From Ampullaceana balthica (lineage: Eukaryota; Mollusca; Gastropoda; Lymnaeidae): a DNA stretch of 64,000 bases. The notes under the pieces were generated by a model. It ran no database searches. It was not told the origin of the DNA and saw nothing but the letters and a program-made list of their open reading frames with translations. Below are positions 1 to 15,300 of this stretch, piece by piece (position 1 is the first letter of the stretch; every line of letters starts with the position of its first letter). A program made the position numbers and the translations under genes. The DNA lies in NCBI GenBank assembly GCA_944989445.1, contig CALYLW010000209.1:1072870-1136869 (forward strand), in the 5' to 3' direction.

Positions 1-332
1 AGTCCTATAGTTTTCCTACGATAAACTACTTGAATTGGAAGAGCATATACTGATGTGCACTTATGACTAGATATGATTCTAAACATAAAAGTGCACCCAG
101 GTTATTGTACTTCTGATTTAACATACTTAGTGACATTTTTAAATGATTAATTTCAATGATGTTACAAGAGTACAACATAAAGAGAAATACTTTCACAGTA
201 CTGGAAATAACCAATACACTTTAAATTATTTATCAATGTGTTTCCACGGCAAAGTTCAATACTAGTTTAGCCTTTCAAGGTTGGGGATCAAGTACCGATG
301 TATTAGATGAAATGTTTCTCCAAAACCTGCCT

Positions 333-3300
333 TTACTTTGTTTTATCAGTTTCTTCTTTGATTGGGCTTTCCGCGTGGTCTTCATAACTGAAGAAAGAAA
401 AGTTATTTGATTATTATCAGGATTGGTTAAATTTATTTTATTGATAATAGTAGTACTTCATTGGATTTAATGCATTGACTAAAACAAGTAAAATACAGAC
501 TCAGTTGTAATGAGTTTTTATGATGATGCCAGAAAAGTATAACTTACTTGAACATTGATTTAATGTCACCTTTGATTAAAGCAAGTACAGTTGGAAGTCC
601 AAGACAAGCAGGTACTAAATATAACAAAGCTGGCTGAAAAAAAAATTATTAAAAAAATAAATAAAACTTCATTGTTTAAAACTATTTCTTTAAAGTTTTG
701 AATTTGAAAGAATGATCTTTAAAAATGTGATTTCATGATTTGTTAATTTTAACATAGGAATCTTTATCCACCTCTTACTTAATCAAACAGGAATTATTTT
801 AATTACCTACATATTGCTTATCATTATCTAAAGCAATTTTTCCTAATTTTAACAACTTCCATGAAATAAAAACAACTTTATAAATTTAAAAACTAGAGTT
901 TATTATTTATAAATTCTTAAATTTAAAATGGTAGTGCAGGGAACGTTCTCCCTTCTGTAATTAAATATACAATATGGCCATTTATTTATAGAGCTATGAA
1001 ACTATAGCAATCTCTAGAACCAAACCTTTCATATATGAAATAGAACTGCTTGCGAAAAGTATTAAAAACATATCAAAATCCTTTACTGAATTAGAAGATG
1101 CATTATTGCAAGCAGGGCTGGAAGACAACAACCAAAAAACAAAATACATGACCATGATAAGAGAAGAACATACAGGTGAATCTATTCAAATTAGGAATCA
1201 GACTTTTGAAAAAGTAGATTAATTGAAATACCTAGAATTGTTATTAAATGAAAGATGAATAAATAACTGAAATAAAAGAAAGAATATCAGCTGGAAACAG
1301 AGCATATTTCAATACTCAAATGTAAAAACATTACAAAGAGAAACAAAGAAAACTCTATAAAACTATAATCAGACCAGTTGTAATATATGCAAGTTCAACT
1401 TGTATCCCAACAAAAACTGCTGAAAATGTATTAATTACATGGGAGAGCAAAATTCTCAAGAAAATATATGAACCAACAATGAATTCAGATGGAGAATACG
1501 AACCAACCATGAACCAGGCTCTCTCAATAGTAGCAGAAATAAATTAAGGCCAGACTACGCTTGATAGGATAATTAGAAAGAATGACAAAGGAGCAAAGAG
1601 GGTGCACCACCAAAACCACAGAGGAAAACGGCTCAAAAGAAGACCTAAGCTTGGATTGATGATGTAGAGAAAGATCTACAGCAACTTTGGAGAAGAAAGG
1701 CATGGTTAGTTCTAAGTTCAAGGCAGTGGTGAAGCAGGCCAAAGCCTTGCATGGGCTTTAGTGCCACTATGGATCGATGAAACTATGGCTTTAAGAGATG
1801 CAAAAGTAATAATTATTCTTTTAAAATTTAATGTGTGAAGTTATTAAAAACATGTCATGCGGTTTGACAATATTTTTCAAAAAGCAAGCACCAGCTATTT
1901 GTAAAAAAGTTTGAAACTATTTTTGAAACTAGTTACCTGGGCATGTTTGAAAAAGTGCATGATGAATATGGTGGTTCCAAGACCCAAACAATAAGCAATA
2001 AAACCAGCATAAAAATACACAGTACTTTTCCTTTTCAAGCTGAAATGTATTTTTAAAGACAATAATTTTACATTTATTAAAACAAATATTCCGATGTGCA
2101 TAAACGTTTATAATAAACTTTATTATTCAATGATCTATTGATCTTTTGCTAGTGGCTTCAACTATAATGGGAAGCAGAGACAGCTGAAAATCACCTCATA
2201 TCATATCGCAACAGCAGAGCAATAAATATCCCTGGGATGACAATATCTCCAAGACCCAACATAGCGAAGTTCTTAGCCCCCAAACCTTGTTCAAGGAGGT
2301 CTTGAGGAAATACCACTAATAGAAAGTTAAAAAAAATAACATTAAAAATCTGAACACAGTGTGAATTCCAAAAGAAACACACAAAAAACCCCACATTGGA
2401 CATGTTAAAATAACTTACATTTGATTGGTGCTTCAAAAGATTTTGCCACAGTTACCATCACATTTGTCCCAAAAACCTATGAGTGGAAATTTTAAAAAAA
2501 ATCTTACTTTAAGGACTGTCAGTAATTTTAGCATAATTAGGCTAAGTTATAATATTAAATTTGAAACCATTATCTATTGATTTTAAATAAAAACAAATGT
2601 TTATATTTTGGAATGATAAAACCAGTAGATGTAAAATATGAACATTATATATATATTTATATTAAAATTTTATGGGGGTAAATAAGAGAAGTGTTACATA
2701 AATGTTAAGGCCTTAAATTTAAAAATTACCCAAAATATATCATAAATAAAAAGTCCGCCTAGCAGGATGCACCCTGTACTGACTCTATTTAGGGATAACA
2801 GTTCTACACCATTGATAGAGAAGGCAAGACCAAACAGATTATTGGCTATCCAATGCTGCGGAATAAAGATGAAAAAAAAATAAATTCAAAATCAAGTATT
2901 TAAATTATAAAAACATGGTGATCTTTAAAAAGGTTTTTTTAAAAAAAATTATTTTAAGATTTACTTTAATAGTAAAAAACACGAAAACTATTACAAATAA
3001 TATCAGAGGTCTTATGATTGTGGCACTCCTATTTTATGTTATTTTAGAAAGAGAATTGCTATACATAAATGAAATAAAATTTAAGACATTAAAAATCAGG
3101 AGCAATTATTTAATTAGTCATACCTTCTTCCACAGATACCAGATGCCAAAGATGCCACAGATAAGTAGGCTAATCAAATCTTTGCGATCAAACTCATAGT
3201 TCATCAGATCTGAAGTTAATAAATTCATTTATGATGATTATGAGTAGTCTTGCGTAAATTAATGCTGGATATACCAGGGAACAGTTGAGATTTTAAAAAG

Positions 3301-6300
3301 TAAATACTAATAAAATAACATTTAAACATCACTCTAAAGAGAAAATAATTTGTTCAATTTATAAAAATGGATAACATAAGAGCAGGTTGTTCACAACTAA
3401 GTCTGAAAAATATGCAGTCAATGGGTTGAATTGTAAACAAAGCTTAAATATTTTGTGCACATAATCTTTTTTTTTAAATGTGGTTTATTATGAATAAAGC
3501 ATGTAAAACACTGATTTTATCAGAAGTAAAAAATTTGACTATTCTAAATAAGTCAGGACAAATGTAAGTAACTAAGCTATGAAAAGCGACGTAAATCCTG
3601 AAAATGATTTATCTTATCTTATCTATACAGACGCTCCTTCTATGCAGAAGATAATTGCGTCCACAGACCATGACAGATGATCTGTTAGCAAGTGATGCAG
3701 CGTTCACAGGCCACAGCTTTGTGGGTTCCACGCATTACCCAGCCGCCTAACTAGTGTTAGGTACCCATTCAGAGCTGGGTGACTCAGGGACGCCCTAGGC
3801 CCCGGGAACAAAGCCTTGCTGTCACATGGATTCGAACCCGTGACCATCGGTACGCCATTCGAGCGCACTGCCACTCGACCACCGTGCCCCCGATTTAGGA
3901 TAACACAGATCAATAAACCATAACACATGATGAATTAATTTTTAAATATTCTTAGGATTTGAACTCTCAAGAATCCCAACACAGAACCTTTAACCATTAC
4001 ACCAAAATTCACTCCAGAAATCCTTTGGCCAAAACCTCAGTAAATGTATTATAAGTAACACATTAAATTTGATTTTATATTAAAATAAATTGATATGGTT
4101 TTGCTTGGGCTTAAATGCATTACCATCAGATTAATAGGCAAGCCCTTAACTTAATCCTGGTTGAGCACTTTAAGAGCAAAATGGTTGTAGTGTTGTTGAG
4201 ATCATTTTTGTGTAAATTAGCTGATAAAGAATTGAATCAAAACCTAAGCTATTCTAGTCCTAGATAAAGCAAAAAAAATTTTTAAGTAAAAAGGTCAATT
4301 AAACATTTTTTTTTAGATAACAGCTATTATCAGAGGAAGGCCAAGTTTCAGAGCTCAAGCTAATTGGGAAGAAGGTTTACTTAAGCTCACAAGATTCCCA
4401 GCAGACAGACAGGTTGGACAGTAGAAATAAGGGTCACAGAAAAATCTTTGCTTCAATGAATAAGTAGCTCAGATTTCTGCTTTCTTGTATTTTTACTTAT
4501 TTGAGTTTGCCATTACTTTATGAACAGTTCTTTCTACAACGTAATACACCTACGTTAAAAAGTCATTGCTACATCATGGCATAATAATATTAAATGAATC
4601 ATAAAATATGTTTCTGAAAGTATTCATGTTATAAACATGATATAAATTCAGCAAATAGGCAGAAATTTCCCATTCAACAAATCTGACCATTACAGTACAT
4701 GTATTAGGATTTGACATGCACAGTTCAACTGTGACCAAATTGTGGCTCAGGAGCCGCATGTAGCTCTGCTTAAAAACTTAACTTTTTGTTTGAAACATAT
4801 AATATGAAAAATAAATTAATTTTAAAAAAAATCTTGAGCAAAAGAAAGGGATGAAAATGATTTGGGCTTGATCTAACTTAAGAAAAAGCAAGCTTGCTGA
4901 AATAAAGTCTAGAACAGGGGTTCCTAACCAGTGGTGCATGCACCCCCAAGGGGTGCATGAGCAGGTTCCAGGGGGTGCATGAACCATTCAGAGAAAAAAA
5001 AAGAAAAAGGGGGGGGGGAGGAAAAAATAAAGAAAAACTAATAATCTGAAAATGTAAACCATAAGCAAGGCATGCCGCGTCTAATGGTGCCCATATACAA
5101 CTTTTTTGAAAGGTACATCTTTCTGCAAATTTAATTCATTACTTGGCATAGCTGCCTGACATCTTCTCCATCTTGAATGATTTGAACACATCTCTTCATG
5201 GACCTGCTGTGACTGTAATGGATGGTACTGAGAGATTGCAAGCCTTCCTTAACAAACTGCCACTATTCCGACAACTAGAAAAGTCCAACTTGGCCAACTT
5301 TCCACTCTTGGATGAAGTTGTAATATCTGCAGCAGAAGGAAGCACTGAGGGATCACTGCCTGACAACACCAAAGGGGAAATTTCAGAGCACCTTTCAACA
5401 TTGCAAAGATCCTTTGATGGTTATTTCTGTCAAGAAATTGCTAGGAAAGACCTTTGGATTCGCAATCCTTTCTCTGTGACTTGGAAAACATTGATGACAG
5501 TGACCTTGCTAAAGATGACCTGATTGATTTGAGAACCAGAGAAGTACTAAGGAGTGACTTCGGTTGCAATACCTTGATTGAAATTTGGTGCGCCCAGCTA
5601 GATTCCAACCCACAACTAGCTAAGAGGGTAGTACTGACTCTCCTTCCAATGCAGAGGATGACATGAGAGTTGCTTTGTCCAAAACAGTCCCCAGATTTAA
5701 ATCGTTGATTGAACATAAGAACCAGCAGACCTCTCACTAAATTCCCTGTTGCCTATTGTCACAACTGTTGTGTTCCTAAAATAAAATAGTTTATTTTGCA
5801 TTTTCTGCGAGTTTCATGAGGGGGTGCATGAACTTTTTTCTGCATCTGAAGGGGTGCATGGACCCCAAAAGGTTAGGAACCACTGGTCTAGAATGTGTCA
5901 GCAGCAGACACTACTTTCTGATTTCAGCAAAGAAGGTGTAATTTTCCATGAGGCAAGTTATGCAATCACTTGGAATATTGCTCGTCCTAAACGACCTCAT
6001 TCTGACAGAACTTCACAAGTGCTAGCTACCAACTAAATTTGATGCAACTTGATAGTTATAATTCTGAGCTGAATCATAACAATTAATGTTGACTGTAATT
6101 GCGAGTTTAGATGAATTGTGTTTCTATTCACAAATTTTACTGTTTAAATATTTGTTAAATGTGTAACTGCAGCGCATATATTTCTTCAACATACAATTAG
6201 TGTTAAAACAAGTGAAAAGTTTAAATCATTATATTCAGTGAAATAAAAATAATTTTGTTTAAATATAACAAACTGCGACAGGGGTCATGAGCAGTGCTTC

Positions 6301-9300
6301 AATGCAGCTCTCAACAAACTTTTTATTTTTAAAATGGCCCTCAGTTACTACAGGTCTGGCCACCCCTGAAATAGTTACATAAATTACATTGGCAAAGATT
6401 GTATAAATACCTTCTTTTTTATCTCCTTTCCCTTGTGTGAGAATTAAGTGATAATCTTTGTTGGGAAAAGAGTCAGGGAGAAGTTTACTGAAAAGAGGCC
6501 TGAAGACATAAAAAAATAGTTCATTTCTTGCCATTGAGTTCGAAGAATGTTTTTTTTTAATTTAAATTTATATAATTTTTTTGTTGGTCCACTTTTATAT
6601 AACACACGTAAGAGATTAAGAAGACATTACATAATAAATTACCCTAGAATGTGAGTTAAAGCAAGAACACCCAGGATGAAGAAATAAGCTGTCAGCAACA
6701 GGTTGATATATTCTTTGGAGAATATCTGTAAAAGGATTTTTATAAAAATATTAAAAACTTTAAAATTTATTAAAGTCAAATTTAACTTTAAAAATAATCA
6801 GAGAATAGATATGAAGACCTCAAGGGAAGAAACGGCTATGTGACATTTTTGAAATTTTTAAGTTATCAAGGATCAAAAATAGAATGTTCTGAATGAGGTT
6901 TTATGAAAAAATTATGCCTCTAACCCTATTAATTTTTTTTAATTTATTTAGTTAATTTATAAGAAATCTCTATAATTTTGAACTTTAAAACTTGAATATC
7001 TCAAAACTACAAAAGTGTGACATAGCCATTTCTTCCCTTGAGCTCTTCATATATAAACAGCACCCATGTAAGGAGATCAAGCTAATTTTAAATGGTAATC
7101 ACAATGGATGATTGGTTATACATTATAATATATATGTTATGATACTGATTCCAAAAACGATCTAATTTTATATGTTAGCTTATGATTAGACTAAATTCTT
7201 TGCTGACTTTTCCTGGTCAAACTTTAAGTTTTTGTTTATAAATGAGTATATAGGAACTTGAGGGATTTACTTATAAATGAGTATATATGGCACTTGATTT
7301 TTCCTATTAAAGAGGATATGAAATTTGGAGACGTGAAATTATGCTGAAATTAAATGTGTATTTACACGAAAATCAATTTTAAACATTTTCAGCTTTATTT
7401 AATGTTAACTCATTCGCTACTAATGCGACATATCCCCCTCGCTACTAATGCGCCCAAATGCGACATGGCGTCTAGCAACGCGCATATAAAAAATAATCCC
7501 GCGAGAAGCATTGTTACAGTGCGAATAGCTATCGGCTTTTTAAAAAGTAGTAACTTAGCTGATTTCGTTTTAAAAAAAACGGATGTTTATGTCATTTACG
7601 GTTCAAAAGCTGTGTGGCTTAGAAGTAGGACTGTATTTGGTGAAATTTGATCGTGTGGTTTCTGAATATTCTTATACAATGGCCTTTCATTTTCTTGACT
7701 CTTTAATTGCTGCTTCAACGTTTAATTATGCAGCAGTTAATAATTTAAACAATGAGGAATCAGATGTTGAAATTAGTGATAGTGATACTAATGAACTCTT
7801 AACTCTAATCAGAGTGACGCTAATGAGAGTTATGAAATGAAGGAGATACTGTCACTGAGTCTTGGTCAGACAATATGATTAGTGTTACAGACAATTTAAT
7901 GAAATTACAGGGGAAATCATTTTCTCCCTATCGACAGCAGTCTCAAAGACTACTACAAGCTTTTCATGAACTCTGCCATGATTGAGTTGTTAATTGCTGA
8001 AACAAACAGATACGCTGAACCGCAGCAAACAGCCAAGGGTAAGAAAGACACCCAGTTGAAGGAGGTTACTAATGAGGACATATATAAATTCCTCTACATT
8101 GACATCATGATTAGACTCAAGTAACCAATTACAAAATTGTATTGGTCAGTGGATAAGATGTTTCTCAAAGTTTCATGAGACAAAAAATGGACAAAAAGGT
8201 GACAAACAACGGAGGTCGCATCCCAAAACTGCTATGTAAATTTTCAAAAAACACTTTTCAAGATTTATTTCAAATATATTTGTGAATTAAAGTGCATCAA
8301 CCTATACATTTTTTAAAAGCTCATTCAATTTTATGTTTTTTGGTGTGTGTCTTGTTATTTTAAAATTTCATTTAGGTGTTTAAAAATATTTTTATTTAAC
8401 ATGGGGGTGCATGTTTTTGAGAGTAATCTCCCTTTGCTTAGTATTTCAGGGGGTGTTTTGGTTATTGCGCTTAGTAGCGAATGAGTTAATGTAATTCAAT
8501 CTTATCCCTTTAAAATGAAAGAAGGTTAATCTACATGAGAACTGAGAACTAAAACTACAATTTTTTATTCTGAATTTTTTTTGTACCTTAAATATAAATA
8601 GTCTATGAAGTTATGTAATTTTCTTAAAATATTAAAATTGAGCAAATATCTATGCAATAAGAAAAAATTAACCTAGTGTGTAATGAGTTTGATATAGCAT
8701 CAGAGATGTCAAAATCCTGGTAGTTAAAGCACAATTATTTCATTTGTCTGACCAAAAAAAAGTGACTAATTTAATCCAAGGCTTGGTTGACTTGTTTTAT
8801 TTTGGTTAGAGTTGAACTTACTTGAAATACTATGTATATGCCAAAGAGAGCACAGCTAGCAATAATAGGAAACATTGCTGCATCCTTGTGTGACATTGTT
8901 TCTGGTTTTTCTCCAGAATCCTGTTTTAAAATATAAAAATAAAAAATGACATCTGAGGTATGTCCGAGCAGTGAAGTTTTTGTGACAAGTACATAGATTG
9001 GAGTAAATAATGGCATTTTGGCTTTAAACATTACAAATTGAAGGTATCCCTGTGCACTGCCAAGACATTGCACATAAAATAAACATTTGACTGATTATAA
9101 TTTTTTTTGTCAGTACTTTTGACAACTAATTAAATAATTGTTAAAATTATAATAAAGTGATCAATGTTTATAAGTAGGTAATTGAGTATGCCTGATCTTT
9201 ATACTTTAATACTCATTAGGCCTTATAAAAAAAAAGAAAGAAGCCAACTGCCTCATTATGTCAATTTTACTCCATACCATCTTAGACATTGATATTTCTA

Positions 9301-12300
9301 TAGCTCACTAAACTTTATTACGTGGAATCAGTAAAATAATATGCTTCATATAATAAGGTTAGTCCTAAGGCCACATGTAGATCACTACCAAAGTGCTTCA
9401 GTAGCTAACAATTTTTTAACCAGATCTCAATGAATTTTTTTTTCCTAAACGAAGTAGTGGTGAAAAGTTTTGTGTTTGGCTAAATCAACATATTTCTCTT
9501 AATTTCAAATGGAACTAGAAAATGTGTTTTTCAGAGCTTTTCTATTATAGAAGTAATAATATTTTCGCAAAATATTTATAACGAAGTTAGTAAACAATTT
9601 ATTTTGGCGTCATGACCACTAAACTGATTCAAATTAATGTAGAATTAATTTGAGATAAGTCGTCAAAGAATGTGCAAACATTTTATTTATGTCTTAAATT
9701 TTTCCAACTGAAAACTCCAATTATTTCCATAAATTGAAGGAAAATAATTAATTTTATTCAAAATTAAAAATGTATATGTTTCTGGGACTATCCATAAATG
9801 ATATGTATTTGTGGGGGTGGAAGGGGTTAAATTGGTGTGGCATTGCATAAAAAGTAACCTTTAAAAAAAAATTGAATTGTTAGCAAAAATTACATATACA
9901 ATTAGCACAATTATTTATCTACTAGTGTATCACCCCTCAAAAATGACGGAAGTTTTCAAAATAAATACACATCAGATTAAAAAATAACTATTACAGAATT
10001 TTATTTTATTTTATATATTTTTATTTGATTCATTTATTATCATATTGAACAATTTTATGCGGAACGTTCAAAAAGTGTTATTTTTGGTGCAGTAATTTGG
10101 TGCGCTGCTTTCTAAAATTAGAAACAGCATTACATTACAACCATACAGATGACGGGAATTATGTATATTGATAAATATTATTTAATGAACCATTATTATA
10201 TCTAGGGTGAATCGGAAAATGGCCCAGATCTAGATACAGGATGCTACAGAAAAGATGAATCAAGCATAGTTACTTGGACAGTTGTCAAAACATATATGGG
10301 AAAATGCAGAGACAGGTGTGAAAGAATTAGTCATATAGTCAAAAATTGGAGATACCATGTGAAAATGAGCGTAGGGGGTGTGAAAAGAAATTTTGTTCAC
10401 CTTTAATCTTTAAACATTTTAAAAGCCAGGGATTTTCTGGTTACTCCTGGACTTGCTAAATGACACTGAAAATCAGTGAAACATTTTGTTATTGTTATAT
10501 CTTGATTTCTTTTCAAGCAAAAAGGGTGTGAAAAAGAGTTTTTTGAACATACACATATATATGAGGGCGGGTCAGGACTAAAAGAAATTTGCATGCAACA
10601 GCTGGAGGTACCTTATAAGGTACTAACATTAAAACAGCATGCTCTAACTGAAGGGTCTCAAACCGGGCCACATGCATCCCACCAAATTGATTTTAGGTCC
10701 TGCCAGAAAACTTACTTTTATGGTTAATTTTATATACGTAACAAACATAGTTAAGCAAGTAAATACAGCCGTAGTTATTATTAGTGATAAGTGGTAAAGT
10801 GGAATGTTTTTTGTTTATTAGGGTCAGGTTGTTGCGGGGGAGTTGCGTGGCCCTTCACACATCTTTTATGTGATAAATAGCACAAGCCTTTTTCCGACTT
10901 TGAGACCCCTGCTCCAAATTCTGGTAGACTTATACTAATTTAATTTTAAAATGTCTTTTAATTGTATACATTTTAAAAATATATTGTGAAAAACTAAGAT
11001 TATGTGATATGATGAACTTTGTTACTAGCCTGTGAACGCTGCATCAGTTGCCAACAGACCAGCATGGTCTGTTGACGCAATATCAATAATCTTCTGTATA
11101 GAAAGAGCGTTTGTATAGATAAAGTAAGACAAGACAAGACATTGCAGTTTTTTTAATGGTACAACATTATCTTATCTATAACAGACACTCCTTCTAAACA
11201 TAAGATTATTGCGCCCTATGCTTATTCTTGGTTTATGTCAAGTCTTGCAATTTTATTAGTATTAGATACTTAGATAGAGTTTTAAATGTTGATCAGTGTT
11301 GGTGTTGACTTTCCTGGTTTAACCCTTTGAGCCCTCTCCCCCGGTACACCGGTGTAGCAGTAATCGCTTCATAGACCTCGCCACCGGTACAGCGGGTTCG
11401 CTATGTTACAGCTACGTGGATTGGTTTAGTCTTGCCTATAACAGCCAATCAGATGTTTTGTTCTGCGTGCTTAGGTTAGGAGTTTATCAAAGATGTCTGC
11501 TTCCTTGTTGAACGTGTGTTTACATTGAGTTTGTGACGAAATGTTTTTATTTTTTTTATCATGCATTGTGACGAGCCTCAACCTGGTCCATCTGTGACAA
11601 AACGTCAACATACTTCCTTGTTCTCAACACAAGAAAATATTGATTTTTTTGAAGATTTGTCGGAATTAGATGGTGATAATGATGCCGACTACCCTGATAG
11701 TGATTTGGAGGATTCAGATTCAGACAGTGATATGAATGATATGGATGATAGGTCTAGTAATGAGACCGATAATGAAGGTGTGTCGAGGGGATCAGCTGAT
11801 CGAAGGGGGCGTGTCCCTACTGACTCAGGTGATGTAAATCTAGGTCTAGCTAATGAAGATGATTGGAATGAACAATATTTTGCCAATGATACTCACTTTG
11901 ACGACTCAGGGTGTGTACCTAAAAATATTCCTGCACATTTGAATGAAAACCCTCGCGCTATTGACTTTATTAGCCTTTACTTGGACAATGAATTTTGGGA
12001 CAATTTTTGGGACAGTGTGGAATGACAAAAAGCCTATCAATTTTCTCTCGGCTTGTCATGACCCTAACATTGTTGACACAGCTAATCGCAGATGGAAAGA
12101 TGGATCTCTCATTCAGATCAACATGCCTCATTTACTAAAAGATTACAACCATTTCATGGGCGGGACGGATAAAAACGATCAAATAACTCGACTCCACCGC
12201 ACATGTCGACACTACCGCTGGCCAAGGAGGCTATTCATAAAATTTGTGATGTGGGCTGTCTACAATGCTTTTGTAATATTCCAAACCATCTGCCCCTAGA

Positions 12301-15300
12301 AAGCAAAAAAATTCAGTTTCATGGATCAATGCTCTTTGGACTTAGTAGGTGGATACCGGGCCAGTGCAGTAGGGATGTGACGGAGCTGGTGAAAATCCGC
12401 ATCCGTCGGATTCGGCAAATATAAATCCGTCGGATTCGAATGCGGATTTGGTCAACACTTGGCTAAAAGGGGGTATACCCCCCATAACAACGAGGATTTT
12501 TAGCACTTCTTTTTGCATGAACAGCAGCATAAACTATTACAAAGCACAGTTAGCCACATTATTAACGAATCATCAGTACAAGATGCTTTGCTTAAAATAA
12601 AATTCTCCTTAACGTTTAATTTGACAAAGCGCGGTAATGCGCGCCTCGATAGTACTCTTTTTAGAAACGAAATTACAGAAAGTAAAAACTATTCAGTGCG
12701 GGATAGAAGATGTATTCGACTTCCGGCAATGGCGGCGATTGCCTTCGCTTGTGTTTTTGTTCGATTCGTGAAGTTTCGGGGTAGTTTTTACGTTTTTTTT
12801 GTTGAAAATATGATTTTGTTATACTTTTTGGTAAAAATAATAGTACTAAACTACAGGTAAAATAGTATTAAACTAAAAACAGTCCTTTTTGGATAATTTA
12901 ACCCTTTACAGTCAAATGCGTTTCGGCCTTTTCTACTCCCTGCGACCAAGCAAGGGGAGATAACACTTTCTTAAATCAATGTTCTTTTCCTAATTAATTC
13001 ATAAAAAATAAACTATTTGTAGGAAAATGAAGGTAAAAATAACTAAGTACAAACAAATGGACACACTTTATATCCATTGGTCTTTAAGGTGTATAATACA
13101 AATAATGTTCACATAAAAAATTCCAGAAAACCCCACAAAAAAATTTTAACACATTTTTTCATGTAATTAGTTTAATTAGATAGATCTCTTATTCATTTTC
13201 AAGTCTATTACAACTCTGCTAAAGCAGGCATTATTAGCAGGCACCCTTGCACAAGTATGAGCCAACAACAGGCATGTTGTGAATACCAACATTATATTTG
13301 TTTTAAAAAAACTTCTTTATTTCAATGGAGAAAACTGGCTGCAAGTAAATTCTTTTTTGTAGCATATTGTACTAGTTGTAGTGAAAACAAAGTTCGTTTT
13401 TTTTTATAGTAATTGTCTGGTATGACTAAGAAACGTAATCAGATGCAATAGCAGCATCAGGCAAATTTTAATTATGTCTAGGGCCTGATTGTTTGATAAA
13501 TGAGGAAAAAAATGATTGCGGAAAAATTAATCGACCACTATCGATCTGATTATGGTCTATACAACCATTTCCATCCATGTCGTATCACTATTTCTATCAT
13601 TTTTTATCAGTGTTTTATAACTATCACTAGCGTTAATTAAATTAAAATCAATAATCATATTAATCACTGCTATACTCATTGAATAAGGAAGCCCCATTAC
13701 GCCTAAGTTCCTTCAATATTTTGTCCATTGCACTAAAATCCCCGTGAAAAAAACGACACTTTTAAAAAAATTGTATAAAATGAGCCCTTCGGTACACCAC
13801 CTTCAAACTAGTATCAAAATAAACATCGAAAAAGAGGCTCTCTTCCGGTAAAGTTAAAGTCAGTAATGCGAGACGGATATGCTCGGCACTACGCAACAAA
13901 GTAAACAACCTCGATGCGGGCGGGTTTGGCGTTATCGGACTGTACGCTTAAGAAAAAAAACGGCGCGTTTCGGGCGCATAGGACTGTAAAGGGTTAAAAT
14001 GACCATTCTTATCCTAAAAGATGAAGTCAGTATGACAATAACATTATAAATAAATTTACAGCAATTTTTTATATTTCATAACCAGTCGATCGCGATATGG
14101 GAAATACTTACGGGACTGAGGTGGAAGTTTACCGAAAACCTTATATTTCTTATCTAATTTTCATGCACAAAAAAAAAGAATGTATTTGTATTTGATCTGA
14201 AAACGGTAATTTTTCAAATTCGAATCCGATGGAATTTTTTTTAAAAATCCGTCGGATTCGAATTTGCTCAAAAAACGTCGAAGTTTGAATGTCGTCGGAT
14301 TCGAATTCGAACTTCGTCACATCCCGACAGTGCAGTGCAGAGAATAGCTCGGCATCCAGATGCATCTGTACGACTCCAGAACATGGGACTGCACATGCCT
14401 GAAATTCCTCAAAATGACAGCACAAACCATCTGTGTGCTGTATGCTCCTATAAATTTAACAAATTCAAAAAAGACAACCCTTATATACCTTAATCGGAGT
14501 ACCCAGTCAAAGCTGTCAAGTCTTCAGTTCGCTGTACCCAGTGTAAACGCTACTTGTGTGTAAAAGAGAGGGAGCACCTGCTGGATCGAATGGCATACTA
14601 AAATTGAATTTTGGCGCTAGAGTTCAGGTAGACCTATTCTTTTACTTGCATCTTCAATTTCATGTTGTTATATTAGACGGTTTTTCCTCAGTGGTCACTC
14701 AACCATGATATATTGCGAAATAGGCATACTCAGGAGCCCAGGCAGTGGGTAAAAATAGGCACAGGTGGGCAGGCTCAAAGGGTTAATCAGGCAACATATT
14801 CCACGCCCCAATTCCAGATGGGAAGAACGAAAATTTGTGTATTCCTGTAGACACTGTAGTTTCTACACGTATATTATTTCACAGCGAAATTTAATTATCT
14901 CGTGAGAACTTACGTTTTTAATTTATTAAATGCATTATTATATGTTGTATTTCAGCTATTACAGCGCTAATTTGTGTGTCTTTTTAATTTCTAAGGCAGT
15001 GTGGAAACTGCAGGATTACCAAAATTTGTATGCGTTTTTTCTTGCATAGGGAATTATAATGTTAGTACGCAACTCAACATAGAAACAGTAACAATGATAC
15101 TGTATCAATGATACTAAAAGGAACAAAATAATTAAAACATCGGTGATCCGGTAACCGCCTTAACCGGTCAGTTTTAATTAGTTTTAAACGTCACGACTTA
15201 CCTTCTGTTCCTTATGGAATGTCACAGATCGGAAAGAGCCAATAAAAATTGGTATAACTGCCATCAGGAACAAACTTGCATATGCAATGGCCATTCCCTC

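Larger units (their letters stand above)
4730..6369. mobile_element. Old hAT-type element interrupted by a younger hAT
   Basis: The left end reads GTGGCTCAGGAGCCGCATGT near 4741 and the right end, reversed, reads CAGGGGTGGCCAGACCTG at about 6352-6369. These resemble the two ends of hAT-type short elements. The middle is occupied by the separate element 4915-5885. The right end stops about 40 bp from the donor of HM13 exon 4 (6411-6499). I could not read a clear target duplication. Confidence 0.5.
11561..14601 (+). pseudogene. piggyBac transposase, internally deleted and split by insertion
   Basis: The ATG at 11561 opens an acidic N-terminus (SDLEDSDSDSD), as in piggyBac transposases. At about 12000, after DNEFWDNF, the frame jumps and the protein resumes at WNDKKPINFLS, so the central DDE catalytic core has been deleted. 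The C-terminal part includes MGGTDKNDQ, then a hAT element interrupts the gene at 12370-14327. Past it, a Cys-rich end is visible (CAVCSYKFNKF, a stop near 14490, then CTQCKRYLCVKEREHLLDRMAY up to TAA 14599-14601). It cannot encode an active enzyme. Confidence 0.85.
11323..14782 (+). mobile_element. piggyBac transposon with two elements nested inside it
   Basis: Ends CCCTTTGAGCCC and, reversed, CCCTTTGAGCCTGCC are flanked by TTAA at 11319-11322 and 14783-14786. It carries a broken transposase (11561-14601) and was later hit by a hAT element (12370-14327), which itself holds a TTAA-flanked element (12902-13993). It lies in HM13 intron 1, opposite to the gene. Confidence 0.9.

Noticed and set aside
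3704..3928. 74-codon minus-strand frame
   Set aside because: It is the body and tRNA-like head of a SINE, not a gene.
11561..12299. Intact piggyBac-derived (domesticated) transposase gene
   Set aside because: The catalytic core is missing, the frame changes and a hAT interrupts the 3' part.
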